Positions 7,836 through 17,456 of a stretch of 64,000 nt of DNA are shown here, one piece after another. The notes beneath the pieces were generated by a model. The model did not search any database. It saw only the letters and a program-made list of their open reading frames with translations, and was not told the DNA's origin. Numbering within the stretch: position 1 is the stretch's first letter; each line of letters begins with the position of its first letter. A program made the position numbers and the translations under genes. The stretch is from Gammaproteobacteria bacterium (lineage in GTDB: Bacteria; Pseudomonadota; Gammaproteobacteria; SZUA-140): contig JADJWH010000001.1 of NCBI GenBank assembly GCA_016716465.1, positions 1,178,001 through 1,242,000 of the forward strand, given 5' to 3'.

Positions 7836-10154
7836 TTACCTCCGGACCGAGTCGATCAGAACCTGGAACATATTGTTGGCGGCGGCGATGACCTGCGCCG
7901 CCGCCGCATAGGCCTGCTGGAAACGCAGAACATTGGCCGCCTCTTCGTCGAGATTGACCCCGGACAGGGACTCGCGCGCCTCTACCGCCTGGGCCAGCAT
8001 GCTGGCCTGCGCCTGGCCGGTGACATCGGCCTGGTGAGTCTTGATGCCGACATCCGCCACCAGCCCTCCATAGAGATCCTGGTACGACGCGGTTCCGCCG
8101 TTCAGCAGGCGGGCATCCTGCAGCGCGGCGAGCGCAAGCGCGTTCCGGTTGTCGCTCATGCCGTTCGTGTTCGGCCCGATCGTAAAGATATCACCGCTGT
8201 TCGGATCCCCGCTCAGCACGACCTCGATACCGCTGAACTGGATCGCGGCGCCGTCGTCGTATGCGCCCGTCGCCACGGCCGCATCGGCGCTGTTCAGCAC
8301 GACGTAGCTGTCCGCGGCGCCACCGTAAGTGAAGCTGCTGGAGGGGTTGGAGGCGCCCTGCAGGGTCGTGCCGCTGAAATATCCGACCGCGGTATCCGCA
8401 TCCTCCGCCGTCCCGCTCAGTGTATTGAGCGATTCGGTCACCGTGATCGGCATCGCGGACGGCGGCACATTGGCCAGATAGAGCGAGGTGCCGCCGGCGT
8501 CGACATAGGCCATGACCCCGGTGGAGGAAACGTCATCGTTGATCGCCGCCGCCAGCGCGTCGAGATCGGACAGCGCCGCATCCGCGCTGCCCTGGCTGTA
8601 GACGAGGACCCCGTTGATGCTCAGTTCGTATTGCACGCTGTTGTTGCCGCCGCTTTCCGTCACCTGGCCGCGCGTCGTCCCGCCATCGGCCACGGCAGCG
8701 GTAACGTCCGCCGCCAGGATGCGGTAATCATCGCTGACGAAGCTCGCCAGATCCGTCATCGCACCGGCATCGATCTCGCCGTCGCCGGTGTTGGCGAGCG
8801 ACGCAGAGGTCCGGATCGGACTCGCCGCGGCGATCTGGTTCGGGTTTGAGATGGCGACATCGAAATAACGTGCGCCGTTCGCGGTGGGACGAATCAGGAA
8901 ACTGTCACCGCTCGCGATGGTTCCGGAATCGAGCGACAGCGTGAGCCCATCGATGGTGACGGAAGCCGCCGGGAATCCGCTCAGCGAAGTGGTCCGGCCG
9001 TCGCTGAGCCGGACCAGGGTGTAACTGCTCCCGGTGCGCTCCAGGCGATAGTCGCTGGCGGTCAACGCGCTGGTATCGCTGATGGTCACGCCGACCTGCG
9101 CGACGGGCTGCCCGGTATTCTTCGCGTTGGGCAATACCTGTGCGGTCGAGATCGTCGTGTCGGTATCGATCGGCACGAAGAAATCTCCTCCGGCCGCGCC
9201 GTTGAGATCGATGCCCATGGCGTGCTGGGCATTGAAGGTGGCCGTCACCGAGATGGCGAGCTGTCCCAGTTTGTTCAACGTCGGATCCAGCACCTGGGAC
9301 CGGAACTGCAGTATGCCGCCGATCTCGCCGCCGCTCAGCTGGCTGGAGACGATCACCGGGCCGGAGGTCGTCACGAAGGCGACCTCCTTGCGTTCCGGGT
9401 CATACGCATTGGCGGTGATCGTCATGCCGCTGGCGTTTGAGCCGGTGACCAGGGCCTGGCCGTTGCCGATGTACACATTGACGGTGCCGTCGTTCTGGGC
9501 CACGGTGCTCACCGCGACCTGCTCGGACAGCTGCCGGATGAGTTCGTCACGATGATCCAGCAGATCGTTGGCGCCACCGCTGCCGGAAACGCCAAGATTC
9601 AAGATCTGTTGGTTGATGCCCGCGATCGAGCTGGCGAGGCTGTTGATTTCGTCGACCGCGGCCGTCAGGGCATTGTTCACGTTGCCATCGAGGCTCGAGA
9701 CCTGCAGATAGAAATTCTGGAAGCGGCTGGTCAGGCTCTCGGCTTCGCTGAGCATCACCTGGCGCGACTCCAGCGAGGAAGGATCGTTGGCGACGGTCTG
9801 GATTGAATCGAAGAATCCCTGCAACGCGGACATCACGCCCGCATCTGAATCCGACAGCATGGTATCGATCTGGCTCGCCAGGGCGTAAAACTTGTCCGCC
9901 TGGGTGCTGCCCGAGGTGACCGTGCGGATCTGCAGCGTGTTGAACTCGTCGTAGACCCGCTCGATGCTGCTGATGGTCACTCCGGTACCGACGAAGAAAT
10001 CCCCGAGCCGGTCCGGTGTCTGCGTCGCCAGCGTGACACGTTGGCGGCTGTAGCCTTCCGTGTTCACGTTGGAAATATTGTTCGACGCCACCGCCAGCGC
10101 GCGCTGCGCCGCCAGCAGACCGGAAAGCCCGTTACCCAACACGCCGCTGGCCAT
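7836..10154 (-). CDS. flgK: Flagellar hook-associated protein FlgK (HAP1)
   Basis: FlgK forms the hook-side ring of the hook-filament junction. The 772-residue protein has the rod/hook N-terminal signature (GLLAAQRALAVASNNISNVN, then TEGYSRQ) and the C-terminal helix with NLDEEAANVLRFQQAYAAAA. It is longer than the 547-residue enteric FlgK. Residues ~458-657 form a beta-rich insert that resembles the insert of FlgL. The gene lies 58 bases after the flgJ stop. Confidence 0.95.
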   Translation of the reverse strand: MASGVLGNGLSGLLAAQRALAVASNNISNVNTEGYSRQRVTLATQTPDRLGDFFVGTGVTISSIERVYDEFNTLQIRTVTSGSTQADKFYALASQIDTMLSDSDAGVMSALQGFFDSIQTVANDPSSLESRQVMLSEAESLTSRFQNFYLQVSSLDGNVNNALTAAVDEINSLASSIAGINQQILNLGVSGSGGANDLLDHRDELIRQLSEQVAVSTVAQNDGTVNVYIGNGQALVTGSNASGMTITANAYDPERKEVAFVTTSGPVIVSSQLSGGEIGGILQFRSQVLDPTLNKLGQLAISVTATFNAQHAMGIDLNGAAGGDFFVPIDTDTTISTAQVLPNAKNTGQPVAQVGVTISDTSALTASDYRLERTGSSYTLVRLSDGRTTSLSGFPAASVTIDGLTLSLDSGTIASGDSFLIRPTANGARYFDVAISNPNQIAAASPIRTSASLANTGDGEIDAGAMTDLASFVSDDYRILAADVTAAVADGGTTRGQVTESGGNNSVQYELSINGVLVYSQGSADAALSDLDALAAAINDDVSSTGVMAYVDAGGTSLYLANVPPSAMPITVTESLNTLSGTAEDADTAVGYFSGTTLQGASNPSSSFTYGGAADSYVVLNSADAAVATGAYDDGAAIQFSGIEVVLSGDPNSGDIFTIGPNTNGMSDNRNALALAALQDARLLNGGTASYQDLYGGLVADVGIKTHQADVTGQAQASMLAQAVEARESLSGVNLDEEAANVLRFQQAYAAAAQVIAAANNMFQVLIDSVRR

Positions 10155-10212
10155 CGTCTATGCTCCAGACATCATGAGTACATGTTCGCAGGATGGAAGC
10201 TGAGCCGGGTCA

Positions 10213-11211
10213 TCAGAGGGTAATCTCGTCAGAATCTGTTAACGGCATCACACTCGCATCCTTGAATGCCCCCGCTCCCAGAAGGGAATCGGAACCAAAT
10301 GCTATGCGACTGATCTTGCTGGCATATTCAGGGTCCGTCGCATACCCGGCCTGCTGCAGTCGCTGCAGGTAGGCGGCCCCGTCCACCCCCTCCGCCAGGG
10401 CCGCGCCGTAGCGCGGACTCGTGCGCAGGAACGCGGCGTAATCGGCGAAGCTGTCGGCGTAGGAATCATAGGCGCGGAAGGCCTCGCGCCGTTTCACGGC
10501 GATGCCGTCCTCGTATTCGAGCGTCTCGGCGACTACCCGGTCGCCGGACCAGCGCGCATCGGCCTTGATGCCGAACAGATTGTGGCTGCTGCCGCCGTCC
10601 GCGGCGCGCATGACATGCCTGCCCCAGCCGGTTTCGAGCGCGGCCTGCGCCAGCAGCACGCGCGGGGACACCCCGAGTTCGCGCGCGGCGTCTTCGGCGT
10701 GCGGAGCCAGTACCCGGATGAAATCCTCCGGCGTCTCGATGGCCGGCTCCGCGCTTGATGCCTTCTGCTCCGGGACCGCCGCGGTCACCGCGCCCGGCGC
10801 CGTCGATGGTGATACAAACCGCGGGGCCGCTGCCGCGTGTACAGGTTCCGAAGGCGTGGCGCTGGCGCTCGCGTCGGGCGCATCCGATCCTCCGCCGGGC
10901 GCCCGTGTCAACTGCCTGACCAGCAGGTCGGCGAGCCCGAGCGCGCCTTTTTCCGACAGATTCACCGAGAGCTGCTGGTCGAACATGTCGCGGTAGAGCT
11001 TCTCCTGGTCACTGCCGAACAATTCATCGCCGACGCCGGTGTTGCGCATGTTCTTCAGCATCATCTGGATGAACAGCGCCTCGAACTGCTGCGCGACCTT
11101 GCGCACCGTTTCCGGCGACGGGGTTTGCGCATCCCGGCGCAGGCGCGCCATCCCGTTCTGGTCATTGAAAACGGCCGCGGTGGATGCCGAACCGGAGTTC
11201 GCCTCGATCAT
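10213..11211 (-). CDS. flgJ: Rod-assembly factor and peptidoglycan hydrolase FlgJ
   Basis: This is the bifunctional Gammaproteobacterial form (332 residues). The N-terminal rod-scaffold domain (~30-105) contains QFEALFIQMMLKNMR. A Pro/Ala/Ser-rich linker follows, and the C-terminal glucosaminidase domain (~160-315) has LLAQAALETGWG, whose Glu is the predicted catalytic acid, and HNLFGIKA. The exported protein locally opens peptidoglycan so the rod can pass. It sits between flgI and flgK as in Pseudomonas and Vibrio. Confidence 0.95.
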   Translation of the reverse strand: MIEANSGSASTAAVFNDQNGMARLRRDAQTPSPETVRKVAQQFEALFIQMMLKNMRNTGVGDELFGSDQEKLYRDMFDQQLSVNLSEKGALGLADLLVRQLTRAPGGGSDAPDASASATPSEPVHAAAAPRFVSPSTAPGAVTAAVPEQKASSAEPAIETPEDFIRVLAPHAEDAARELGVSPRVLLAQAALETGWGRHVMRAADGGSSHNLFGIKADARWSGDRVVAETLEYEDGIAVKRREAFRAYDSYADSFADYAAFLRTSPRYGAALAEGVDGAAYLQRLQQAGYATDPEYASKISRIAFGSDSLLGAGAFKDASVMPLTDSDEITL

Positions 11212-11248
11212 GACACTCGCATCCGCCCGCCCGCGCGCATCCCGTCCG

Positions 11249-12388
11249 TCAGATCACGATCAGTTCGGCGCGCAGCGCGCCAGCCTCGCGCAGCGCCTCC
11301 AGAATGGCTACCAGGTCGCCCGGCGCGGCGCCCACCTGGTTCACCGCGGTGACGATGTCGTCGAGCGAGATGCCCGGATCGAATTTGAACATATGGCTCG
11401 CGGTCTGCTCGACGGAGATGTCACTGGTCGGCACCACCACCGTGGAGCCGCCCGACAGCGGATTGGGCTGGCTGACCTCGGCGCGTTCACTGATGGTCAC
11501 GGTCAGGCTGCCGTGCGAAACGGCGGCGGCGGTCACCCGCACGTTGCTGCCGATCACCACGGTGCCGGTGCGCGAATTGACGATGACGCGCGCCGAGGCG
11601 GTGCCCGGCTCCAGCGTGAGGTTCTCCAGCACGGACAGGAAGGCGACGCGCTGGCCCTGCGCGCGCGGCGCATTGACCTGCACCGAGGAACCGTCGACCG
11701 GCAGCGCCGTTCCCTCGCCGATCGCGGTATTGATCGCGTCCGCCACCCGCTTGGCAGTGGTGAAATCGGACTGGTTGAGATTGAAGACAAAGTAGTCCTC
11801 GCCGCCGAAGCTGGTCGGCGCCGGGCGCTCCACCGTCGCGCCGCTGGGAATGCGTCCGACACTCGGCACGTTGATGCTGACGCGCGAACCATCGCTGCCC
11901 TCGACGCCGAAACCGCCCACCACCAGATTGCCCTGCGCCATCGCGTAGATCTGGCCATCGGCACCCTTGAGCGGCGACATCAGCAGGCTGCCGCCGCGCA
12001 GGCTCTTGGCGTTGCCGAGCGAGGAGACCGTGACGTCGATGGTCTGTCCCGGCTTGGCGAACGGCGGCAGGTCCGCGTGGACGGTGACCGCGGCCACGTT
12101 CTTGAGCTGCGGATTTACGTCCGGCGGCAGCGTGATACCGTACTGATTGAGCATGTTCTTCAGGCTCTGCACGGTGAACGGCGTCTGGCTGGTCTGGTCG
12201 CCCGTGCCGTCGAGGCCGACCACCAGGCCGTACCCGACCAGCTGGTTGGCGCGCACCCCCGCCACCGTGGCGATGTCCTTGATGCGTTCGGCCGCCGCCG
12301 GCGCCGCGGCGAGCAACAGAACGGCGGCGAGCTGTGCCGCCAGCGCCCAGCGTGGATATCCAGTACGACGTGCTTGCATGCGATTCAT
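11249..12388 (-). CDS. flgI: Flagellar P-ring protein FlgI
   Basis: FlgI forms the periplasmic P-ring bushing around the rod. A Sec signal peptide (LAAVLLLAAAPAAA) precedes the typical start of the mature protein, RIKDIATVAGVRANQLVGYG, and the GLDGTGDQT motif. I chose the ATG at 12386-12388, about 12 bases after the flgH stop, over an in-frame ATG at 12413-12415 inside flgH, because the shorter form begins directly with a basic N-region (MNRMQARR). The ribosome-binding site is weak, consistent with coupling to flgH. Confidence 0.93.
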   Translation of the reverse strand: MNRMQARRTGYPRWALAAQLAAVLLLAAAPAAAERIKDIATVAGVRANQLVGYGLVVGLDGTGDQTSQTPFTVQSLKNMLNQYGITLPPDVNPQLKNVAAVTVHADLPPFAKPGQTIDVTVSSLGNAKSLRGGSLLMSPLKGADGQIYAMAQGNLVVGGFGVEGSDGSRVSINVPSVGRIPSGATVERPAPTSFGGEDYFVFNLNQSDFTTAKRVADAINTAIGEGTALPVDGSSVQVNAPRAQGQRVAFLSVLENLTLEPGTASARVIVNSRTGTVVIGSNVRVTAAAVSHGSLTVTISERAEVSQPNPLSGGSTVVVPTSDISVEQTASHMFKFDPGISLDDIVTAVNQVGAAPGDLVAILEALREAGALRAELIVI

Positions 12389-12399
12389 CCCGTCAGTTG

Positions 12400-13098
12400 T
12401 CAGAACGGCCACCATTTGCCGTTGAAGAATTTCCCGAGCCAGCCCATGTCGCTCGTGTCCGCGACGACACCGGTGCCGCCGTAGGAGATCTCGGCGCCGG
12501 CGATCAGGGTGGAGGAGATCGTATTGTCCGCCAGGATATCCGCCGGCCGGACGATTCCCGACAGCGTGATATGTTCATCACCCTGGTTGATCGAGATCAC
12601 CTTTTCGCCGTAGATGCGCAGGTAGCCGTTCGGCAGCACCTCGGTGACCACGGCGGTGATGTTGCCGGTCAGCTGGTTGCTCTGCGCGCTTTCACCCGTT
12701 CCGTCGAAGGTCTTGGAGGATTCCAGATTGTTTTCCAGCGTGCGCGGATTGCTGCCCAGCGGACCGACGCCGAAGGATAGTGGATTTCCGAACAGCGTGG
12801 GGTTCGCGATATCGACGCTGTTGTCCTTGCTGGTGCTGGTGCTGGCGCTCTTGCTGGCATTGGTACGCTCGACCAGCATGACGGTGATGATATCGCCCAC
12901 GCGGCGCGGCCGGATGTCCTCGAACAGCGGCGCAGAGAGACCGACGCGGTAGATCGCTCCGGCCGTCGCCGGCTGGGCGGGCTCGGCATGGCGGATGATG
13001 TCCTCCGAGATGCCCGAGGCATGTTTCGGCGTCGAGGCGCAACCGGCGGCCAGCGCGGCCGCCAGGAGGGTGAACAGCATCGGAAGGACTCGTCTCAT
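12400..13098 (-). CDS. flgH: Flagellar L-ring lipoprotein FlgH
   Basis: FlgH forms the outer-membrane L-ring. It is a lipoprotein: the signal peptide ends in the lipobox LAAGC. The mature part has GDIITVMLVERTNASKSAST and the C-terminal IVRPADI and WLGKFFNG segments typical of the family. The start is taken as ATG 13096-13098 (MRRVLP) with a GGAG ribosome-binding site; a longer in-frame start at 13128 would put ten residues ahead of the signal peptide. It overlaps neither neighbour after this correction. Confidence 0.93.
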   Translation of the reverse strand: MRRVLPMLFTLLAAALAAGCASTPKHASGISEDIIRHAEPAQPATAGAIYRVGLSAPLFEDIRPRRVGDIITVMLVERTNASKSASTSTSKDNSVDIANPTLFGNPLSFGVGPLGSNPRTLENNLESSKTFDGTGESAQSNQLTGNITAVVTEVLPNGYLRIYGEKVISINQGDEHITLSGIVRPADILADNTISSTLIAGAEISYGGTGVVADTSDMGWLGKFFNGKWWPF

Positions 13099-13108
13099 GC
13101 GCGCTCCG

Positions 13109-13894
13109 TTACAGGTTGTTGGTGACATACTGCAGCATGTTGTCCACGGTCGAGATCGCCTTGGAGTTCATCTCGTAGGTGCGCTGCGCCTCGATCATGT
13201 TGACCAGCTCCTCGACCACGTTGACATTGGAGCTCTCGATGGATCCCTGCGCCAGCGTGCCGACTCCGTTCAATCCCGGCGTGCCGGTCTGCGCCGCGCC
13301 GCTGGAGGCGGACTCCAGGAACAGGTTCTGGCCGATCGGCTGCAGCCCGGACGGATTGATGAAATCGGCAAGCAGCACGCTGCCGACCTGGGTCGGCGTG
13401 CTGTTGCCGGGCGTGGTCACGCTGACCACGCCGTCCTGTCCGATGGTGATGCTCTGCGCGTTGTCCGGGATCGTGATGGCCGGCTGCAGCACATAACCGC
13501 TGGAGGTCACCATCTGGCCCTGGGCATCGGCGTGGAAGGTGCCGTCGCGGGTATAGGCCTGGGTGCCGTCCGGCATCAGGATCTGGAAGAAGCCGCGTCC
13601 CTGGATCGCCATGTGCAGCGAATTCCCGGTCTCGACGGTGCTGCCCTGGGTGAACAGTTTCTCGGTCGCCACCGTGCGCACGCCGGTACCAAGGCTCAGG
13701 CCGGTCGGCAATTGCGAATCCTGCGCCGACTGCGCGCCGACCTGGCGCACGTTCTGATACAGCAGGTCCTCGAACACGGGGCGGCCGGCCTTGAAGCCGG
13801 TGGTGTTGGCGTTGGCCAGGTTGTTGGATATGACCGCCATGCGGGTCTGCTGGGCATCGAGCCCGGTCTTGGCGATTCTCAGCGCGTCAGCCAT
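13109..13894 (-). CDS. flgG: Distal rod protein FlgG
   Basis: FlgG builds the distal rod. The product is 261 residues, the usual length. It has the rod-family N-terminus with ISNNLANANTTGFK and the C-terminus SSNVNVVEELVNMIEAQRTY, both needed for axial stacking. It lies between flgF and flgH in canonical order, 26 bases after flgF. Confidence 0.96.
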   Translation of the reverse strand: MADALRIAKTGLDAQQTRMAVISNNLANANTTGFKAGRPVFEDLLYQNVRQVGAQSAQDSQLPTGLSLGTGVRTVATEKLFTQGSTVETGNSLHMAIQGRGFFQILMPDGTQAYTRDGTFHADAQGQMVTSSGYVLQPAITIPDNAQSITIGQDGVVSVTTPGNSTPTQVGSVLLADFINPSGLQPIGQNLFLESASSGAAQTGTPGLNGVGTLAQGSIESSNVNVVEELVNMIEAQRTYEMNSKAISTVDNMLQYVTNNL

Positions 13895-13920
13895 TGTTCC
13901 TGCTCCTCTCGATCATGCCG

Positions 13921-14664
13921 TCAGGCGATATTCATCATCTGGGTGGAGGACTGGTCGTTCTCCTCCGCGGTCTTCATCAGCTGGACCTGCAGTTCGAACT
14001 GGCGCGCCAGCTCGATCATGTTCACCATCGCGTCAACGGTGTTGACATTGCTGCCCTCGAGCGCGCCGGAAACCAGCGTCACCGCGGCGTCGGGCGGCGC
14101 CACCGCGCCGTCGCTCAGGCGCATCAGGCCATCCAGTCCCTTCTCGAGCTGGGTCGGATCGGGATTCACGAGCTTGATGCGATCGACTATCGCGAGGGCC
14201 GCCGGGGTCTGCCCGCTCGGCCGCACGGTGATGGTCCCATCCGCTCCGATCTCGATCTTTTCCGCAGGCGGCAACGCGATCGGCCCGCCCGAATTGCCGA
14301 TCACCGCATGGCCGGCCCCGTTGACCAGTTCCCCGGTCGGCAACACGCGCAGGTCTCCCGCGCGCGTGTAACCCTCCGTGCCGTCGGCGGCGCGCACCGC
14401 GATCCAGCCCGGACCGTTGATCGCCACGTCGAGCTCGTTGCCGGTCGCCATGATCGAACCCGGTTGCAGATTCACGCCGGGCCGGTCCGCCGCCGCGTAC
14501 ACGCGACTGGGAAAACCGTCGCCCTGCAGCCCCTCGTCGGTGAAGGACAACAGGTCCTCGCGGAACCCGGGGGTGGTCGCATTGGCCAGGTTGTGGGCAT
14601 TCACGCCCTGGGCGAGCATGGTCTGGCTCGCCCCCGCCATCGCGATGTACAGCATGCGGTCCAT
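13921..14664 (-). CDS. flgF: Proximal rod protein FlgF
   Basis: FlgF is a proximal rod subunit (247 residues). The N-terminus MDRMLYIAMAGASQTM is characteristic of FlgF, followed by the axial-protein motif HNLANATTPGFR. The C-terminal EGSNVNTVDAMVNMIELAR pairs with the N-terminus in the D0 coiled coil. It starts 43 bases after flgE. Confidence 0.96.
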   Translation of the reverse strand: MDRMLYIAMAGASQTMLAQGVNAHNLANATTPGFREDLLSFTDEGLQGDGFPSRVYAAADRPGVNLQPGSIMATGNELDVAINGPGWIAVRAADGTEGYTRAGDLRVLPTGELVNGAGHAVIGNSGGPIALPPAEKIEIGADGTITVRPSGQTPAALAIVDRIKLVNPDPTQLEKGLDGLMRLSDGAVAPPDAAVTLVSGALEGSNVNTVDAMVNMIELARQFELQVQLMKTAEENDQSSTQMMNIA

Positions 14665-14707
14665 CAGTGCATCCTCGTCACGTTACCGTGCGCGCTTCGC
14701 CGTCTGC

Positions 14708-16324
14708 TTACCGGATATTGATGATCGACTGCGTCACGGTGTCCTCGGTCGAGATCACCTGGGCGTTCGCCTGGAAGTTGCGCTGCGCGGTGATCATCTT
14801 CACCAGCTGTTCAGTCAGGTCGACGTTGGAGCTTTCCAGCGCACCCGACTGCACGTTGCCCAGGCTGGAGGAACCCGGCGTCGACACCACCGGCTGTCCG
14901 GACTCGAAGGACTCGGCCCATGAGGTGCTGCCCAGCTGGGTCAATCCCTGCGGGTTGCCGAAGTTGGCCAGCGCGACCTGGGCCAGCGTGCGCGACTGCC
15001 CGTTGGTGAACCGCGCCAGGATCACGCCCGTGTCGCTGATGTCGATACCGCTCAGTCGTCCGGTCGCGAAACCGTCCTGCGACAGCGAGTTCACATTGAA
15101 GCCGCCGCCGTACTGGCTGAGCGAGGAATAATCGATGCTCAGGTTCATCGGCGTCGCGCCGCTGGCAGGGGAATACGCCGCCAGCGCGTAGGCGGCTGGC
15201 GGGGTCGTCACCCCGTTGATCTCGGACAATTCTCCGTTGCTGTTGAACTGCAGCAGATCGGAACCGTTAGCCTGGGCGCCGGTAATCTGGTTCCCGTCGA
15301 TGTAGACATAGCTCTCCCACTGGTTGGGGATGTCGGTCTTGCGGTAATACACCGTCGCCAGGTGGGCCGCGCCGAGCGAATCGTAGATGGTCATGGTGGT
15401 GGAATTGTTGAAGGTGGCCGCGTCGGTCACATCGAATCCGCCCTGCACCGCGCCGGTGGCGACGGCCGTGACATCGGTATTGCCGCCGCCGGTGGCCTGG
15501 GTCAGGTCCGAGGTGTCGAAGGTCAGGGAGATGGGCGCCTGCGACCCGGCTGCGCTGTCGGGATCCCAGCTCAGCGTGATGCTTCCCGTGGTGCCGACCG
15601 TCAATGCGGCCGTGCTCGTGGTGCCGCCGGCGCCGACCAGGGTGACATCCCAGTTGTTGCCGCCGGTGTTGGTGAACTGCAGCTGCGCGGTTGTCACCTG
15701 CTGGCCGTAATTGTCGACCAGATTGAAGGCGCCGGTGGTGATCGGGGAATCGCCGTCGTCCAGCACCTGGGTCGCGCCGGCGCTGCCCAGCGTGATCGTG
15801 GCGGACGGCACCGCCGCGCTCGGAACCGCCGCGGAGGCGTTCAGATTCACGCCGAAGGTCATCTCGGTACTCGCCTGCGGGGAGATATCCGAGGTGTCGA
15901 GCTGGATATCGCCGCGGGCTCCGGTGATGTTGCCTGAGGCGTCCGCCAGGTAGCCGGTCAGGCGCTGGAGATCCGGATTGATGATAAAGCCGTTGCGATC
16001 GACACCGAAGGTGCCGCTGCGCGTATAGACGCTGTTGCCGTTGTCGTTGAGCACGAAGAATCCCTGGCCGCTGATCGCCAGATCCAGGTTGTTGTCGGTG
16101 AATTCGACATTGCCCTGCGAGAATTGCTGGGCGACCCCGGCGATCTTGACGCCGCTGCCGATGGCGTTGGCGGATGAACCCAGATTGGATGTGGCGAAGA
16201 CGTCGGCGAACTGGATCGTCGACTGCTTGAACCCGGTGGTGCTCGCGTTCGCGACGTTGTTCGAAATGACGTTGAGCTCTGACGCCGACGCGTTGATACC
16301 GCTTAATGCCGTTTGGAATGCCAT
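14708..16324 (-). CDS. flgE: Flagellar hook protein FlgE
   Basis: FlgE polymerises into the universal joint. The 538-residue protein begins MAFQTALSGINASASELNVI and has SNNVANASTTGFKQS; it ends with SSNVDLTEQLVKMITAQRNF. It is longer than enteric FlgE (about 400), the extra length lying in the Thr/Ala/Gly-rich surface-exposed middle (D1/D2). It lies 23 bases after the hook-cap gene flgD. Confidence 0.96.
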   Translation of the reverse strand: MAFQTALSGINASASELNVISNNVANASTTGFKQSTIQFADVFATSNLGSSANAIGSGVKIAGVAQQFSQGNVEFTDNNLDLAISGQGFFVLNDNGNSVYTRSGTFGVDRNGFIINPDLQRLTGYLADASGNITGARGDIQLDTSDISPQASTEMTFGVNLNASAAVPSAAVPSATITLGSAGATQVLDDGDSPITTGAFNLVDNYGQQVTTAQLQFTNTGGNNWDVTLVGAGGTTSTAALTVGTTGSITLSWDPDSAAGSQAPISLTFDTSDLTQATGGGNTDVTAVATGAVQGGFDVTDAATFNNSTTMTIYDSLGAAHLATVYYRKTDIPNQWESYVYIDGNQITGAQANGSDLLQFNSNGELSEINGVTTPPAAYALAAYSPASGATPMNLSIDYSSLSQYGGGFNVNSLSQDGFATGRLSGIDISDTGVILARFTNGQSRTLAQVALANFGNPQGLTQLGSTSWAESFESGQPVVSTPGSSSLGNVQSGALESSNVDLTEQLVKMITAQRNFQANAQVISTEDTVTQSIINIR

Positions 16325-16347
16325 GTGGGTTCTCCTGTGTGATGCGT

Positions 16348-17019
16348 TTACATAATCTGAACGACGTCGGCCAGGGATACCTGCTCGTTATTCGAGAGGT
16401 TGAGCATGATGCCCTGTCCGTTCTTGCCCATGACGACGCTGTTGACCTTGGAGGTGACCATGGTGTCGAGGCCGACCGCCTCGCCGTCGTAATCCATCTG
16501 CGCGACCAATTGATAGTCGCCGGCGGGAACCGCGACACCGCTGGCGTCGCGCCCGTCCCAGGTGAAGGAGAGATCGCCCGCCGACTGCGCGCCGAGATCG
16601 AGGCGGCGCACCAGCTGGCCGGAGGAATCGACGACGCCGATGACCACGTTCCGGGTCGACGCCGGCAGGGTCACGCCCGCGGTCATCTCCCCGCCCTCGG
16701 CCAGGGTGACCGCGCTGCCCGGTATCAGCACCGAGCGGCCGACCATCGCCGAGGCCTGCAGGCTCTGGGTGGAAAACATCGCATCGGCGACCTGCTGGAA
16801 GGAGGTCTTAAGTTCCTCCACGCCGGCGACCATGCTGAACTGCGCGATCTGGTTGAAGAACTCGCCGCTCTCCATCGGTTTGGTCGGGTCCTGGTTCTGC
16901 AGCTGGGTGGTCATCAGCTTGAGAAAGTCGGACTTGCCCAGTACATCGCTGCTCTGGGTCGACTGCGACGAGAGGCTCAGGCCGAGGTTGTCCAGCAGTT
17001 GTGTATTGACAGTGGTCAT
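16348..17019 (-). CDS. flgD: Flagellar hook cap / assembly protein FlgD
   Basis: FlgD is the temporary cap under which FlgE subunits polymerise. The product (223 residues) has the conserved N-terminal KSDFLKLMTTQLQNQDPTKP and FFNQIAQFSMVAGVEEL, followed by an Ig-like/Tudor-like region with FTWDGRDASG. Length and position between flgC and flgE are canonical. Confidence 0.96.
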   Translation of the reverse strand: MTTVNTQLLDNLGLSLSSQSTQSSDVLGKSDFLKLMTTQLQNQDPTKPMESGEFFNQIAQFSMVAGVEELKTSFQQVADAMFSTQSLQASAMVGRSVLIPGSAVTLAEGGEMTAGVTLPASTRNVVIGVVDSSGQLVRRLDLGAQSAGDLSFTWDGRDASGVAVPAGDYQLVAQMDYDGEAVGLDTMVTSKVNSVVMGKNGQGIMLNLSNNEQVSLADVVQIM

Positions 17020-17046
17020 TCAGTCATTCCTCCGGTCGGTCCCGCC

Positions 17047-17454
17047 CTACTGCCCCAGCCGCAGCACATTCAGCAGCATCTGTTTCGAGGTGTTCACCAC
17101 CTCGACGTTGTTCTGGTAGCTGCGCGAGGCGGAAATCATGTCCGCCATCTCGGCGACCACGTCGACATTGGACCGATAGACATAGCCCTCCGTGTCCGCC
17201 AGGGGATTGTCGGGCTGAAATTCGCGCTGCACCGGCGCCTGACTCTCGACGATGCCGTCGACCTTGACGCTGGCGGTACTGTTGTCGAGCGCGTTGCGGA
17301 AGGTCGAGAACACCGGATGGCGCGCGCGGTAGGCCTCCGCCTCGCTGCCGCTCAGGTTGTCGGCATTGGCCAGATTGCTGGCGGTGGTGTTGAGGCGCAC
17401 GGTCTGCGCGCTCATGGCCGAACCGGCGATATCGAATATTCCGAACAGTGACAT
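17047..17454 (-). CDS. flgC: Proximal rod protein FlgC
   Basis: FlgC is a proximal rod subunit (135 residues). It has FDIAGSAMSAQTVRLNTTAS followed by NLANAD at the N-terminus, YVYRSNVDVVAEMADMI centrally, and a C-terminal D0 helix. It begins 2 bases after the flgB stop, indicating translational coupling. Confidence 0.96.
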   Translation of the reverse strand: MSLFGIFDIAGSAMSAQTVRLNTTASNLANADNLSGSEAEAYRARHPVFSTFRNALDNSTASVKVDGIVESQAPVQREFQPDNPLADTEGYVYRSNVDVVAEMADMISASRSYQNNVEVVNTSKQMLLNVLRLGQ

Positions 17455-17456
17455 GG

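Noticed and set aside
5914..7911. 665-residue plus-strand frame across the TPR/OGT start and flgL
   Set aside because: It spans two well-supported minus-strand genes and the gap between them and has no recognisable domain.
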